Origin: Myxococcaceae bacterium
Lineage (GTDB): Bacteria; Myxococcota; Myxococcia; Myxococcales; Myxococcaceae
Reading direction: 5' to 3'
Assembly (NCBI GenBank): GCA_019694595.1
Contig: JAIBBQ010000036.1
Span: 1 to 39,943 of the forward strand
DNA: 39,943 nucleotides
The translations under genes and the position numbers were made by a program. The notes beneath the pieces are model-generated. The model was not told the DNA's origin. It did not search any database and was given only the letters and a program-made list of their open reading frames with translations. This document shows positions 22,851 through 30,227 of the stretch, piece after piece (the first letter of the stretch is position 1; every line of letters begins with the position of its first letter).

Positions 22851-24452
22851 TCAGCGGCCGGGCACCGCGCCGAGCATCTCCTGGAGCGAGCGGTATTCCT
22901 GCTCGACGCCGACGAACTTCACCTTGCCGCCGCAGTGGGGGCAGGGGAAGTCGGTGGGCATCATCGCGCGCTCGAGCTTGCGCTCCAGCTGGGTGTTGGT
23001 GCCGCAGGTGCCGCACTCGTGGGGCGAGAGCACCGAGCGCACCTTCATGCCGCCGACCATGCCGTCGACCTGGGCGGCGAGCCGCACCAGCGACTCGGGC
23101 GCGGCGACGAGCTCCACCGGGCGGCCCTTGAGGCCGCGCACGAAGTTGAGCCAGCGCACCACGCCGGGCGAGGTGAAGCCCACCACGCCGCGCATGTCGA
23201 GGCGGGCGGCGGTGGTCTCGGGCAGGGTGGTGCGCTCGTCGATCCACCCCTTGAGCTCCAGCACCTGCAGGCCCTTGGAGGAGACCTTCACCGTGGCCGC
23301 GCTGCCGGTGGGCCGCGGCTCCAGCGCGCGCGAAGGCTGCGGGTGCACCTTGGACGGCGACGGCGCGGGCGGCGGGGTCCGTGCCGGAGGCCGCACCGCG
23401 GCGCCGGGCTTGGGCGCCAGCGCGGTGGGCGGCGGCGCGAGCGCGGGCATCTCCTGCGTCAGCGAGACCTCGGGGCTCAGCCAGAAGACGTTGAGCGAGC
23501 GGCTCACCTGGCGGAACTCGCCGGCGTTCTCCACCCGCAGGTACCAGCCGGCGAGCACCTCGGTGCGCTCGTGCTCGCGGATGTTGAAGACGAGCTGGTG
23601 CACCCGCTTCACCGCCATCGCGAGGCCCAGGCCCGCGCCCGACGACTTGGTCTCGATGGCCTGCTTCGACGGGCTGAAGCTCTTGGCGACGTACTGGTTC
23701 ACCCGCTCGCGGGACAACGAGCCGAAGGGGTCGGACACGCCGAACATGAAGCGCTGGCCGTCGCAGGCCCAGGTGACCTCGCCGTACTCCGCGGGCTCCA
23801 GCACCAGCTTGGGGTCGGGCCCCAGGTGCTCGTACTTGGGCTCGCCCTTGGGCGTCCGCGGGGCGTGCACGATGGCGTTGACCATCAGCTCGTCGGCCAC
23901 CGTCACCATGTCGGGGACCACCGACGACGGCACCTCGAGGTCGGTGAGGAAGCCTTCGAGCTCGTGGGTGAGGTCGTACTTGTCGCTCATCGAGCGCAGC
24001 ACGTGGCGGTGAATGGGCACGCCCCAGATGCCGACGTACTTCTCGACGCCGAAGATGTCCTTGCGCAGCACCTTCTGTGCGGTGACCAGCAGCTCGCGCT
24101 CGTCGAGCAGCGGGAAGACGGCGCGAATGGCGCCGTGCTTGGCGATGAGGTTCGCCACCTCGTAGGTCTGCAGGAGCTTGAAGAGCGGCTCCTTGTTCTC
24201 GCCGAGCGACAGCAAGATGGTCGGCCCGCGCGGAGGCGACTTGCGCATCCACTGGCCGAGCGCGTCCTGCACGGTGCTGGGGTCGACGGTGTCCGCGTCG
24301 ATGATGAGCAGCCCCGGCTTGTCGGCGGAGATGACGCGCTCCACGTCCATCGGCGTCTCGCAGAAACGCAGCTCCATGCCGCCCGAGTAGAGCGTGCGCG
24401 CCACCTGCCGGCGCGTCTGGAGCTGGCGCGTCATGAGAATGGTGATGGTCAT
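22851..24452 (-). CDS. Receiver-like/HATPase/STAS/zinc-ribbon regulator
   Basis: The 533-residue protein combines four parts. Residues 1-130 resemble a response receiver domain with a D52 at the end of strand 3, but the usual N-terminal acidic pair is absent (MTRQ). Residues of about 160-315 are HATPase_c-like: N-box DELMVNAIVHA (187-197), VSDPFGS (239-245) and SSGAGLGLAMA (270-280). A Pro-rich linker (336-384) leads to a STAS-like fold (387-465, LELKGWIDERTTL and MRGVVGFTSPG). A zinc ribbon follows (C480-x2-C483, C504-x2-C507). The design suggests a single-chain partner-switch regulator (anti-sigma/anti-anti-sigma type). Its target is unknown. Confidence 0.82.
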   Translation of the reverse strand: MTITILMTRQLQTRRQVARTLYSGGMELRFCETPMDVERVISADKPGLLIIDADTVDPSTVQDALGQWMRKSPPRGPTILLSLGENKEPLFKLLQTYEVANLIAKHGAIRAVFPLLDERELLVTAQKVLRKDIFGVEKYVGIWGVPIHRHVLRSMSDKYDLTHELEGFLTDLEVPSSVVPDMVTVADELMVNAIVHAPRTPKGEPKYEHLGPDPKLVLEPAEYGEVTWACDGQRFMFGVSDPFGSLSRERVNQYVAKSFSPSKQAIETKSSGAGLGLAMAVKRVHQLVFNIREHERTEVLAGWYLRVENAGEFRQVSRSLNVFWLSPEVSLTQEMPALAPPPTALAPKPGAAVRPPARTPPPAPSPSKVHPQPSRALEPRPTGSAATVKVSSKGLQVLELKGWIDERTTLPETTAARLDMRGVVGFTSPGVVRWLNFVRGLKGRPVELVAAPESLVRLAAQVDGMVGGMKVRSVLSPHECGTCGTNTQLERKLERAMMPTDFPCPHCGGKVKFVGVEQEYRSLQEMLGAVPGR

Positions 24453-24501
24453 GTCGAGATGAGCGGGCGGAGCAGACTGCCGACGACGTCGAGGTGTGCG
24501 A

Positions 24502-25560
24502 CTAGAAGACCTGGGGGTACAGCGGAGTGCCGTCGGCGATCGCCTCTTCGCCGCCCTGGGTGCTGTCGAGGAGCACGCAGGGGGTCGAGAGCTTCTGCTG
24601 GATGTAGCCGAGGTCCTTGCGGCCCTCGGTGAAGAACCAGGCGATGTGCGCGCCCTGCCGTTCCAGCCGGTCGAGCTCGCGCACCTTGAAGTTCGGGGTG
24701 CTCATGCGCGGGAGCGGCTTGCTCAGCACGTGGCTCGCGTCGGCGTCGGGCAGCTTGAAGCGCTTGAGCTGGGCGATGGTGCCGGCCTCGGTCTCCTGGG
24801 CGCGCCCGGTGAGGTAGATGACCTCGGCGCCGGCCTTCTTGGCGTCCTGCGCGAGCTTGATGATGGTGGGCATCGGCAAGTCGTGCACCAGGTTGTCGCT
24901 CTTCCAGAACTCGGCCTTCCAGTAGCGCTGGAAGCTCGTCACCTCGGCCTCGCTCAGGCCCAGCGAGCGGGCGAGCTCTTCACCGTCGTGGCCGACCTCG
25001 TTGAGCGCCACCCCGTCGAAGAGGTGGGTGCCGCGCTGGGCGTCGTAGGCGTGGGCGATGGCGAGGGTGCGGGCGCGGGTGTCGGCCACGGTGTTGTCGA
25101 GGTCGAAGACCACCACCGCGCGCTCGCCGCGGGCCACGCGGGCCTTCACGTCGTCGAGCGCCTGGGCGCAGAAGCGCTTGCCGTCGACGGTGGCCACGCC
25201 GCGCAGGTAGTCGAAGTCGGGGCGCAGGCTCGCCACCAGGGCCTTGGAGTCGTCGGGCGTGGCGAGGACGAGGTCGGGGCCCGCGGCCCTCTGGGCGGCC
25301 TCGAAGGCGAGGCGCTCGCCGGCAGCCACCACCGCGTTCACCGTGGGGTTGCGCGACCCGGTCGCGGCGAAGGCGTCTTTCAGGTTGTCGAGGACCAGGC
25401 GGGCGGCGCCGGTGAGCTTGTTCGCGGCGCGGTCGAGCTCTTCGCGGCTCAGGCGGCCGTCGGTGCCCGCGAGGGCGGCGAGCGCCGGGCGCAGCACGTC
25501 GCGCGACCAGGTCGTGGCGAGCTGATCCGGCGTCGGGTGTCGAGCGAGTCGGGCGGCCAT
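24502..25560 (-). CDS. HAD-family phosphatase with N-terminal helical domain
   Basis: The 352-residue product has a helical N-terminal domain (1-145) and then a HAD core: DLDNT (153-157, nucleophile Asp and general acid Asp), LTGR (250-253), and a Lys-containing loop before FFTEGRKD. The cap is inserted between motifs I and II, as in acid-phosphatase-like members. No signal peptide is evident. It likely hydrolyses a phosphate ester. The substrate is not predictable. It lies 49 bp from the preceding regulator gene, with the same orientation, and its transcript may extend into that gene. Confidence 0.83.
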   Translation of the reverse strand: MAARLARHPTPDQLATTWSRDVLRPALAALAGTDGRLSREELDRAANKLTGAARLVLDNLKDAFAATGSRNPTVNAVVAAGERLAFEAAQRAAGPDLVLATPDDSKALVASLRPDFDYLRGVATVDGKRFCAQALDDVKARVARGERAVVVFDLDNTVADTRARTLAIAHAYDAQRGTHLFDGVALNEVGHDGEELARSLGLSEAEVTSFQRYWKAEFWKSDNLVHDLPMPTIIKLAQDAKKAGAEVIYLTGRAQETEAGTIAQLKRFKLPDADASHVLSKPLPRMSTPNFKVRELDRLERQGAHIAWFFTEGRKDLGYIQQKLSTPCVLLDSTQGGEEAIADGTPLYPQVF

Positions 25561-25626
25561 GGAGGTCGTCGCGGGGGGAACTGTAGCACCGGTCGGGCGC
25601 CGACGCCGCTTCCCGTCCGGGGCGCT

Positions 25627-27030
25627 TCAGGCGGCGGCGTCGAGGGCCCGGCCGGCGTCGGTGCGGCTCGGGGCCGGGTACGCCAGCGACAGGCTGCTCT
25701 TGCGCCAGTAGCCCTGGGCGGCGTGTGCGAAGACCTGCTCCAACCGGCGCAAACCGGTGGCCGCCACCGAGGCGATTCGCGACGGCAGTGTCCACGGGCG
25801 CTTCTCGCGCAATGCACTGCGCAACAGCTCGGCGGCGGTGGCGCCCATCACCCGGGTGTACTCGGTGACGAAGGGCGACAGGCGCAGGTCCTCGCACGAG
25901 AGGATGCCCATGGAGGCGAGGCGGCCGCGGTCGCCCTGCTGCCAGTAGCGGAAGATTCCGGCCTGCAGGGCTGCGCTGCCTTCGTCCTGGGCGCGGAAGA
26001 TCTCGTACAGCGCCGCAGTGAAGGACTCGCGCAGGCGCACGAAGGCGACGCGCTCGCGCTGGTAGTGGAGCACCGCCTCGTCGCCGAAGCCGTGCTCGCC
26101 GACCGAGGACGCGAGCAGCAGCGCGTCGAAGGTGGCGCCCGTCATGCCGGTGGCGGTGAGGGGGTGGCTGCAGCCGCCGGCCTCGCCGATGAGCGCCGCG
26201 CCCGCGGCCACGCACTCCAGCGTGGAGATGGCGTGGTTGGCGCAGCCCTCGAGGGGCCGCTCGGCGAGCGAGCGCAGCATCGCGGAGCGCAGCGGCTCGG
26301 GCACCGCCTCGGCGTACTGGGTGGTGACGAACTGCTTGAGCGCGTCCTTCCCCTTGGCAGCGCCCCAGGGCACGTCGATGCACATGCGCACGCGGCCGTC
26401 GCCGTACGGGTAGGCGAGCACCGGGCCCGGCGCGCCGAGGAACACGTGGCCGTGGGCAGGCACCGGGAGCACCGGCCCTTCGACGCCCACCGCGACGGTG
26501 TACGAGAGCAGCGACTGCTCGGGCGAGAAGCCGAGCAGCGTGCGGACCTTGGAGGCGCGCCCGTCGGCGCCGATGGTGAGCGCCGCGCGGACCTCGTGGC
26601 CCTGGGCGGTGCGCACGCCGCGCACCCGGCCGCTCTCCACCAGCAGGGCGTCGACCCGCTGCGAGGTGCGCAGCTCGACGCCGGGCAGCGCGGCCACGGC
26701 TTCGCGCAGCGCGCTCACCATCGCGTGGTGGTCGATGCCCAGCCCCTCTCCGGCGGATTGGGGGTAGGGCAGCTGGAGCGGGGCGGAGCCGGGACCCGGG
26801 GAGACCGCGAAGCCTTCGACGCGCACCGCGCCGGCGCGCAGCAGGGGCGCCTTGAGGCCCAGCCCCTCGAGCGCCCGGACGCCGCGAGGGTGGATCAGCT
26901 CGCCACGGAAGCGGGGGTCGAAGGTGGGGTGCGACTCCAGCACACAGACCCGGGCGCCCCGCGCCGCGAAGGCGGCTGCAGCGGTGAGGCCCGCGAAACC
27001 GGCGCCGACGATGACCACGTCGCTCGACAT
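25627..27030 (-). CDS. Squalene monooxygenase (epoxidase)
   Basis: ATG at 27030 places the dinucleotide-binding GAGFAG at residues 9-14; upstream residues in the open frame are excluded. The 467-residue flavoprotein has GADGRASKVR (154-163) and GEAGGCSHPLTATGM (282-296), which matches the GD-x-hPLTG-x-GM segment of squalene epoxidases and related FAD monooxygenases. Its divergent neighbour is squalene synthase, with an oxidosqualene cyclase 3 kb away, so the reaction is probably squalene to 2,3-oxidosqualene, needing O2 and an electron donor. The C-terminus has an amphipathic stretch, typical of membrane-associated forms. Assignment rests on motif plus context. Confidence 0.84.
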   Translation of the reverse strand: MSSDVVIVGAGFAGLTAAAAFAARGARVCVLESHPTFDPRFRGELIHPRGVRALEGLGLKAPLLRAGAVRVEGFAVSPGPGSAPLQLPYPQSAGEGLGIDHHAMVSALREAVAALPGVELRTSQRVDALLVESGRVRGVRTAQGHEVRAALTIGADGRASKVRTLLGFSPEQSLLSYTVAVGVEGPVLPVPAHGHVFLGAPGPVLAYPYGDGRVRMCIDVPWGAAKGKDALKQFVTTQYAEAVPEPLRSAMLRSLAERPLEGCANHAISTLECVAAGAALIGEAGGCSHPLTATGMTGATFDALLLASSVGEHGFGDEAVLHYQRERVAFVRLRESFTAALYEIFRAQDEGSAALQAGIFRYWQQGDRGRLASMGILSCEDLRLSPFVTEYTRVMGATAAELLRSALREKRPWTLPSRIASVAATGLRRLEQVFAHAAQGYWRKSSLSLAYPAPSRTDAGRALDAAA

Positions 27031-27086
27031 GGGCGCGCGCGATAGCGCACCGCCCGGCCTCGATGAAGGGCCCATTTCGGGAGGCG

Positions 27087-27100
27087 CTGACAGGTGTCAG
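27087..27100. promoter_or_regulatory. Dyad in divergent sterol promoter region
   Basis: CTGACA-GG-TGTCAG is an inverted repeat of two 6-bp arms. It lies midway between the squalene monooxygenase start (27030) and the squalene synthase start (27142), so one protein bound here could control both. No clean -35/-10 pair is visible around it. Confidence 0.45.
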
Positions 27101-27141
27101 TCGCGGGGCGTCGGTGGGGCATGGCAAGGCCCGGGAGAGTC

Positions 27142-28065
27142 GTGTACGCGGCCCACCGTCCCATGGCCGACCTCGACGACCTGTTGCTCAAGACCAGCCG
27201 CACCTTCGCGCTGGCCATTCCGCTGTTGCCCGAGCCGACCCGCGAGGCGGTGTCGCTGGCGTACCTGCTGTTCCGCATCGCGGACACCTTCGAAGACGCG
27301 ACCGAGTGGCCGCGCGAGCGGCGGCTCAAGGCGCTGGAAGACTTCGCCCGCGCGGTGGAGACGCCCGACGACCTGGCGGCGCTCACCCGCGGCTGGCTCG
27401 ACGAGCCGCCGACCAAGCACGAGGGGTACCTCGAGCTCCTGCGCGAGACGCCCGCGGTGGTCGCGCGGATGAACACGCTGGCGCCCGGCGTGCGGCGGAT
27501 CCTGATCCACCACACCCAGCGCACCTCGCGCGGCATGGCGGACGTGGTGGCCAAGGCCGACGCCCAGGGCCACTTCCGGCTGCAGACGCTGCAGGACCTG
27601 AAGGACTACTGCTACGTGGTGGCGGGCATCGTGGGCGAGCTGCTCACCGAGGTCTTCGTGCACGACGCGCCGTCGCTCCAGGCGGTGAAGGCCGAGCTCG
27701 AGGCGCGCATGGTGGCCTTCGGGGAAGGGCTGCAGCTGGTGAACATCGTCAAGGACGCCAGCGACGACGCGAAGGACGGGCGCGCGTACCTGCCCAAGTC
27801 GGTGGAGCGGCGCGAGGTGTTCGCGCTCGCCAACGCGGACCTCGACCGGGCGGCGGAGTACGTGGAGGCGCTGCAGCGCGGCGGGGCGCCGAGGGGCTTC
27901 CTGGCCTTCACCGCGCTCCCGGTGATGCTGGCGCGGGCGGCGCTGCGCGCGGTGGAGCAGCGTGGACCGGGCGCCAAGGTGCCGCGCGACCACGTGACGT
28001 CGCTGTACCAGACGCTGGAGAGCACGCTGGATCAGGGCGGCTCGCTGCGCAGCGCCACGGCCTGA
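27142..28065 (+). CDS. Squalene synthase
   Basis: GTG at 27142 follows GGGAG by 4 bases; ATG at 27163 or 27121 and GTG at 27094 are alternatives. The 307-residue product has the SQS/phytoene-synthase fold. It has LLLKTSRTFALAIPLLP at the N-terminus, first Asp motif DTFED (48-52), YCYVVAGIVGELLTEVF (157-173) and the second motif NIVKDASDDAKDGRAY (201-216). These point to squalene rather than phytoene synthase, but product identity also rests on context. It condenses two farnesyl diphosphates to squalene with NADPH. The divergent monooxygenase and later cyclase complete a pathway to sterols. A hairpin (28101-28116) without T-run follows. Confidence 0.88.
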   Translation: MYAAHRPMADLDDLLLKTSRTFALAIPLLPEPTREAVSLAYLLFRIADTFEDATEWPRERRLKALEDFARAVETPDDLAALTRGWLDEPPTKHEGYLELLRETPAVVARMNTLAPGVRRILIHHTQRTSRGMADVVAKADAQGHFRLQTLQDLKDYCYVVAGIVGELLTEVFVHDAPSLQAVKAELEARMVAFGEGLQLVNIVKDASDDAKDGRAYLPKSVERREVFALANADLDRAAEYVEALQRGGAPRGFLAFTALPVMLARAALRAVEQRGPGAKVPRDHVTSLYQTLESTLDQGGSLRSATA

Positions 28066-28478
28066 CGCAGGACGCTCGGAGTCCTACCGTCGGCAGCGGC
28101 GCCGGGGCCTCCCGGCAGCGAGCGAGCTGGCCTCGTCGCGGCCAAGGACGAGGGAGGGGGTGGGGTACGGCCACCTCACCCGGGCTCAGGGGCGGGCGGG
28201 TCGGTTTCTTTGTGACGCCAAACTTGAGACCATCAATGCAATAAAAAGGCATCAATTGTTGCGAGTATCAGCGCAAGTTTGGTGTAGTTGAAAAACCAGG
28301 TCGGCCCGGCGGCGGCGCGAGAGCACCTCGCGAACTTCCTGGCTCGGCCCACTTCTTGAAAACCTCGTCCATCGGTGCCCGCGCCGGGTCCTGGCCGTCT
28401 GCTGCGTCGCCGCGGGGATTCCTCGAAGCCCCCCGGTGCGAGGCCAGCCCCGGCGGGCCGTGTTAGATCCTCCCTGGC
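28066..28478. other. Intergenic region with AT-rich structured island
   Basis: 413 bp without a convincing gene. Bases of about 28205-28300 are markedly AT-rich against roughly 70% G+C around. They contain an exact inverted repeat CCAAACTTG (28218-28226) / CAAGTTTGG (28274-28282), a nested dyad TTGCG (28259-28263) / CGCAA (28272-28276), and a 7-bp direct repeat CATCAAT (28231 and 28250, 19-bp spacing). It might be a promoter/structured RNA, an attachment-site remnant or a MITE-like relic. The integron attC pattern was not found. A hairpin GCCGGG-GCCT-CCCGGC (28101-28116) is the closest thing to a terminator for squalene synthase. Confidence 0.6.
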
Positions 28479-30227
28479 GTGGCCCGCGTTCGACACCCTC
28501 CCGTTCCGCTGAGCGCCCTCGAGCCGGGCCGCCAGCCGCAGGCCTTCGAGGTGCCGCGGGCCTCGCCACGCGCGGTCCCCGAGCCCAGGCCCACCCGGCC
28601 CGACCGCTTCAACTCCCGCCCGCGCCTCGAGCCGGTGCGCGGCGCCCCGGTGTCGGTCACCCTGAAGGACGGCAGCTCGGTGACCCTGCGCGCGCTGGTG
28701 ACCGGCTCCCGGCGCGACAACCCCCGCGTCGCCGAGACCTGGCAGCGCCTGCGCACGCGCATCCCCGCCGAGCAGCCCCAGACGGTCGGCGCCCTCCTCA
28801 AGCTCGGCCGCTCGGTGGCCGTCGACGTGCTCAAGGACGAAGGCGTCTACGACGCCCTCGGAGCGAACCGCGAGACGGCGGTCACCGGCCTCGCCCTGGT
28901 CGCCCTCGCCGCCCACTCCAAGGGCAAGCGCGACGAAGGCTCGGTGCGCTTCGACTTCCCCCGCTTCATCCCCGTCACCGACGGCAGCGATGGCTTCGAG
29001 GGGCGCGACAAGACGGCGCACGTGCTCACCCAGGCCGCCTTCGCCTTCGAGGTGCAGCTCGACGCCCACCAGGGGCAGGGCACGCTGCTCGGCTCGCTCG
29101 ACCAGCTGATCGCCACCTTCGACCCGCGCGGCCGCGGCGAGGCCGTCGGCGCGGCGTACGAGCGCGTGAAGGGCGCCGCCGGGAGCCTGCTGCCCGGCGC
29201 CTCGGCAGCGCCGTACGAGGCGCGCCCGGTCTACTTCCCCCGGCCCAAGGACCTCGGCCCCCAGGAAGGCCGCATCTACGACGCGCTGGTGCGCATCGGC
29301 GACGGCTACGAGGACCAGTCCACCGCAGAGAAGGACCCCGCCCACGCCGGCTACGCGCCCGAAGCGCTGGGCACCCACCCCGAGTGGAAGAACCCGCTCC
29401 TCCCCACGGAGAACACCGACGACGCGGTGCACGGTCTCGCGGACCGGGGCGTCACCCGCGACCTCACCGCCGACCGCATCGGCGCCTGGCTCGGCCTCGC
29501 GCTCTTCCGCGACCCCGGCACCGTCCCCTCCATTCCCTTCGACCAGGGGCCCGCCTTCGACCAGCGCCCCTTCGCCCCGGGCGTCCGCGGGACGCTGCCG
29601 CAGTACCTGGCGCTCGAGTCCGGGCTCCTCTCGCAGCTGAGCGCCGCGCCTCCTCCGGCCGGGCCCCCGACCGAGGCGAACCTGCTCGCGCGCATGGACG
29701 CCGTCGTCGACGCGCTGTGCACCACGGACCGGGAGACGCTCGCCGCGTACTACGCCAACTTCGCCGTGCGGCAGCTCTCCATGGGCGTGTCCTTCGGCGG
29801 CGGCCCCGGCGAGGCGCCCGACTTCGCCACCCACCAGGCCTTCGCCCGCACCGCATCGCCCGAGGCGCTCAAGGCGGCGCTCCATCGACGGGTCGGCCTC
29901 ATCGCCGGCGAGTACCAGCTCAAGACGCTCGACGGCCTGCTCGCCCAGCGCATGCTCTTCGAGCCGCTCGGCAAGCCGACCGGGCCGGCGCTGCGCTTCG
30001 GCGGCGGGGCGATTCTCGAGCTGTCCACCCGCTCCGGGCCCGCGCGGCTCCTCGCCGACGCACAGGGCGCGACGTACTTCCTGCCGCCCGCCGTCACCGC
30101 GCGCTTCGACACCCAGGACGACGCGGGCCGCTACCTGCGCGACACGCTGGGCCTGCCCACCGCCGAGGCCACGCGCGACGCCGGCCGCGTCACCCAGACC
30201 TTCGAGGGCGGCACCGTCACCGCGTAG
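28479..30227 (+). CDS. Hypothetical protein, 582 aa, between sterol genes
   Basis: GTG at 28479 is the natural start; no ribosome-binding sequence precedes it but TAGATC lies 9 bases upstream, so a very short leader is possible. An Arg/Pro-rich N-terminus (about 50 residues) is followed by globular, soluble sequence with no signal or membrane segment. A distinctive stretch near 150-190 is FPRFIPVTDGSDGFEGRDKT, then AHVLTQAAFAFEVQLDAH. The C-terminal third has strand-like GPALRFGGGAILELS. Its 3' end overlaps the cyclase gene tail by 11 bp in convergent orientation. I recognise no family. Its position inside the sterol locus may be coincidental. Confidence 0.75.
   Translation: MARVRHPPVPLSALEPGRQPQAFEVPRASPRAVPEPRPTRPDRFNSRPRLEPVRGAPVSVTLKDGSSVTLRALVTGSRRDNPRVAETWQRLRTRIPAEQPQTVGALLKLGRSVAVDVLKDEGVYDALGANRETAVTGLALVALAAHSKGKRDEGSVRFDFPRFIPVTDGSDGFEGRDKTAHVLTQAAFAFEVQLDAHQGQGTLLGSLDQLIATFDPRGRGEAVGAAYERVKGAAGSLLPGASAAPYEARPVYFPRPKDLGPQEGRIYDALVRIGDGYEDQSTAEKDPAHAGYAPEALGTHPEWKNPLLPTENTDDAVHGLADRGVTRDLTADRIGAWLGLALFRDPGTVPSIPFDQGPAFDQRPFAPGVRGTLPQYLALESGLLSQLSAAPPPAGPPTEANLLARMDAVVDALCTTDRETLAAYYANFAVRQLSMGVSFGGGPGEAPDFATHQAFARTASPEALKAALHRRVGLIAGEYQLKTLDGLLAQRMLFEPLGKPTGPALRFGGGAILELSTRSGPARLLADAQGATYFLPPAVTARFDTQDDAGRYLRDTLGLPTAEATRDAGRVTQTFEGGTVTA

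Noticed and set aside
28205-28300. Integron attC site
   Set aside because: No RYYYAAC/GTTRRRY core pair at the needed positions, and no integrase or gene cassettes are near.
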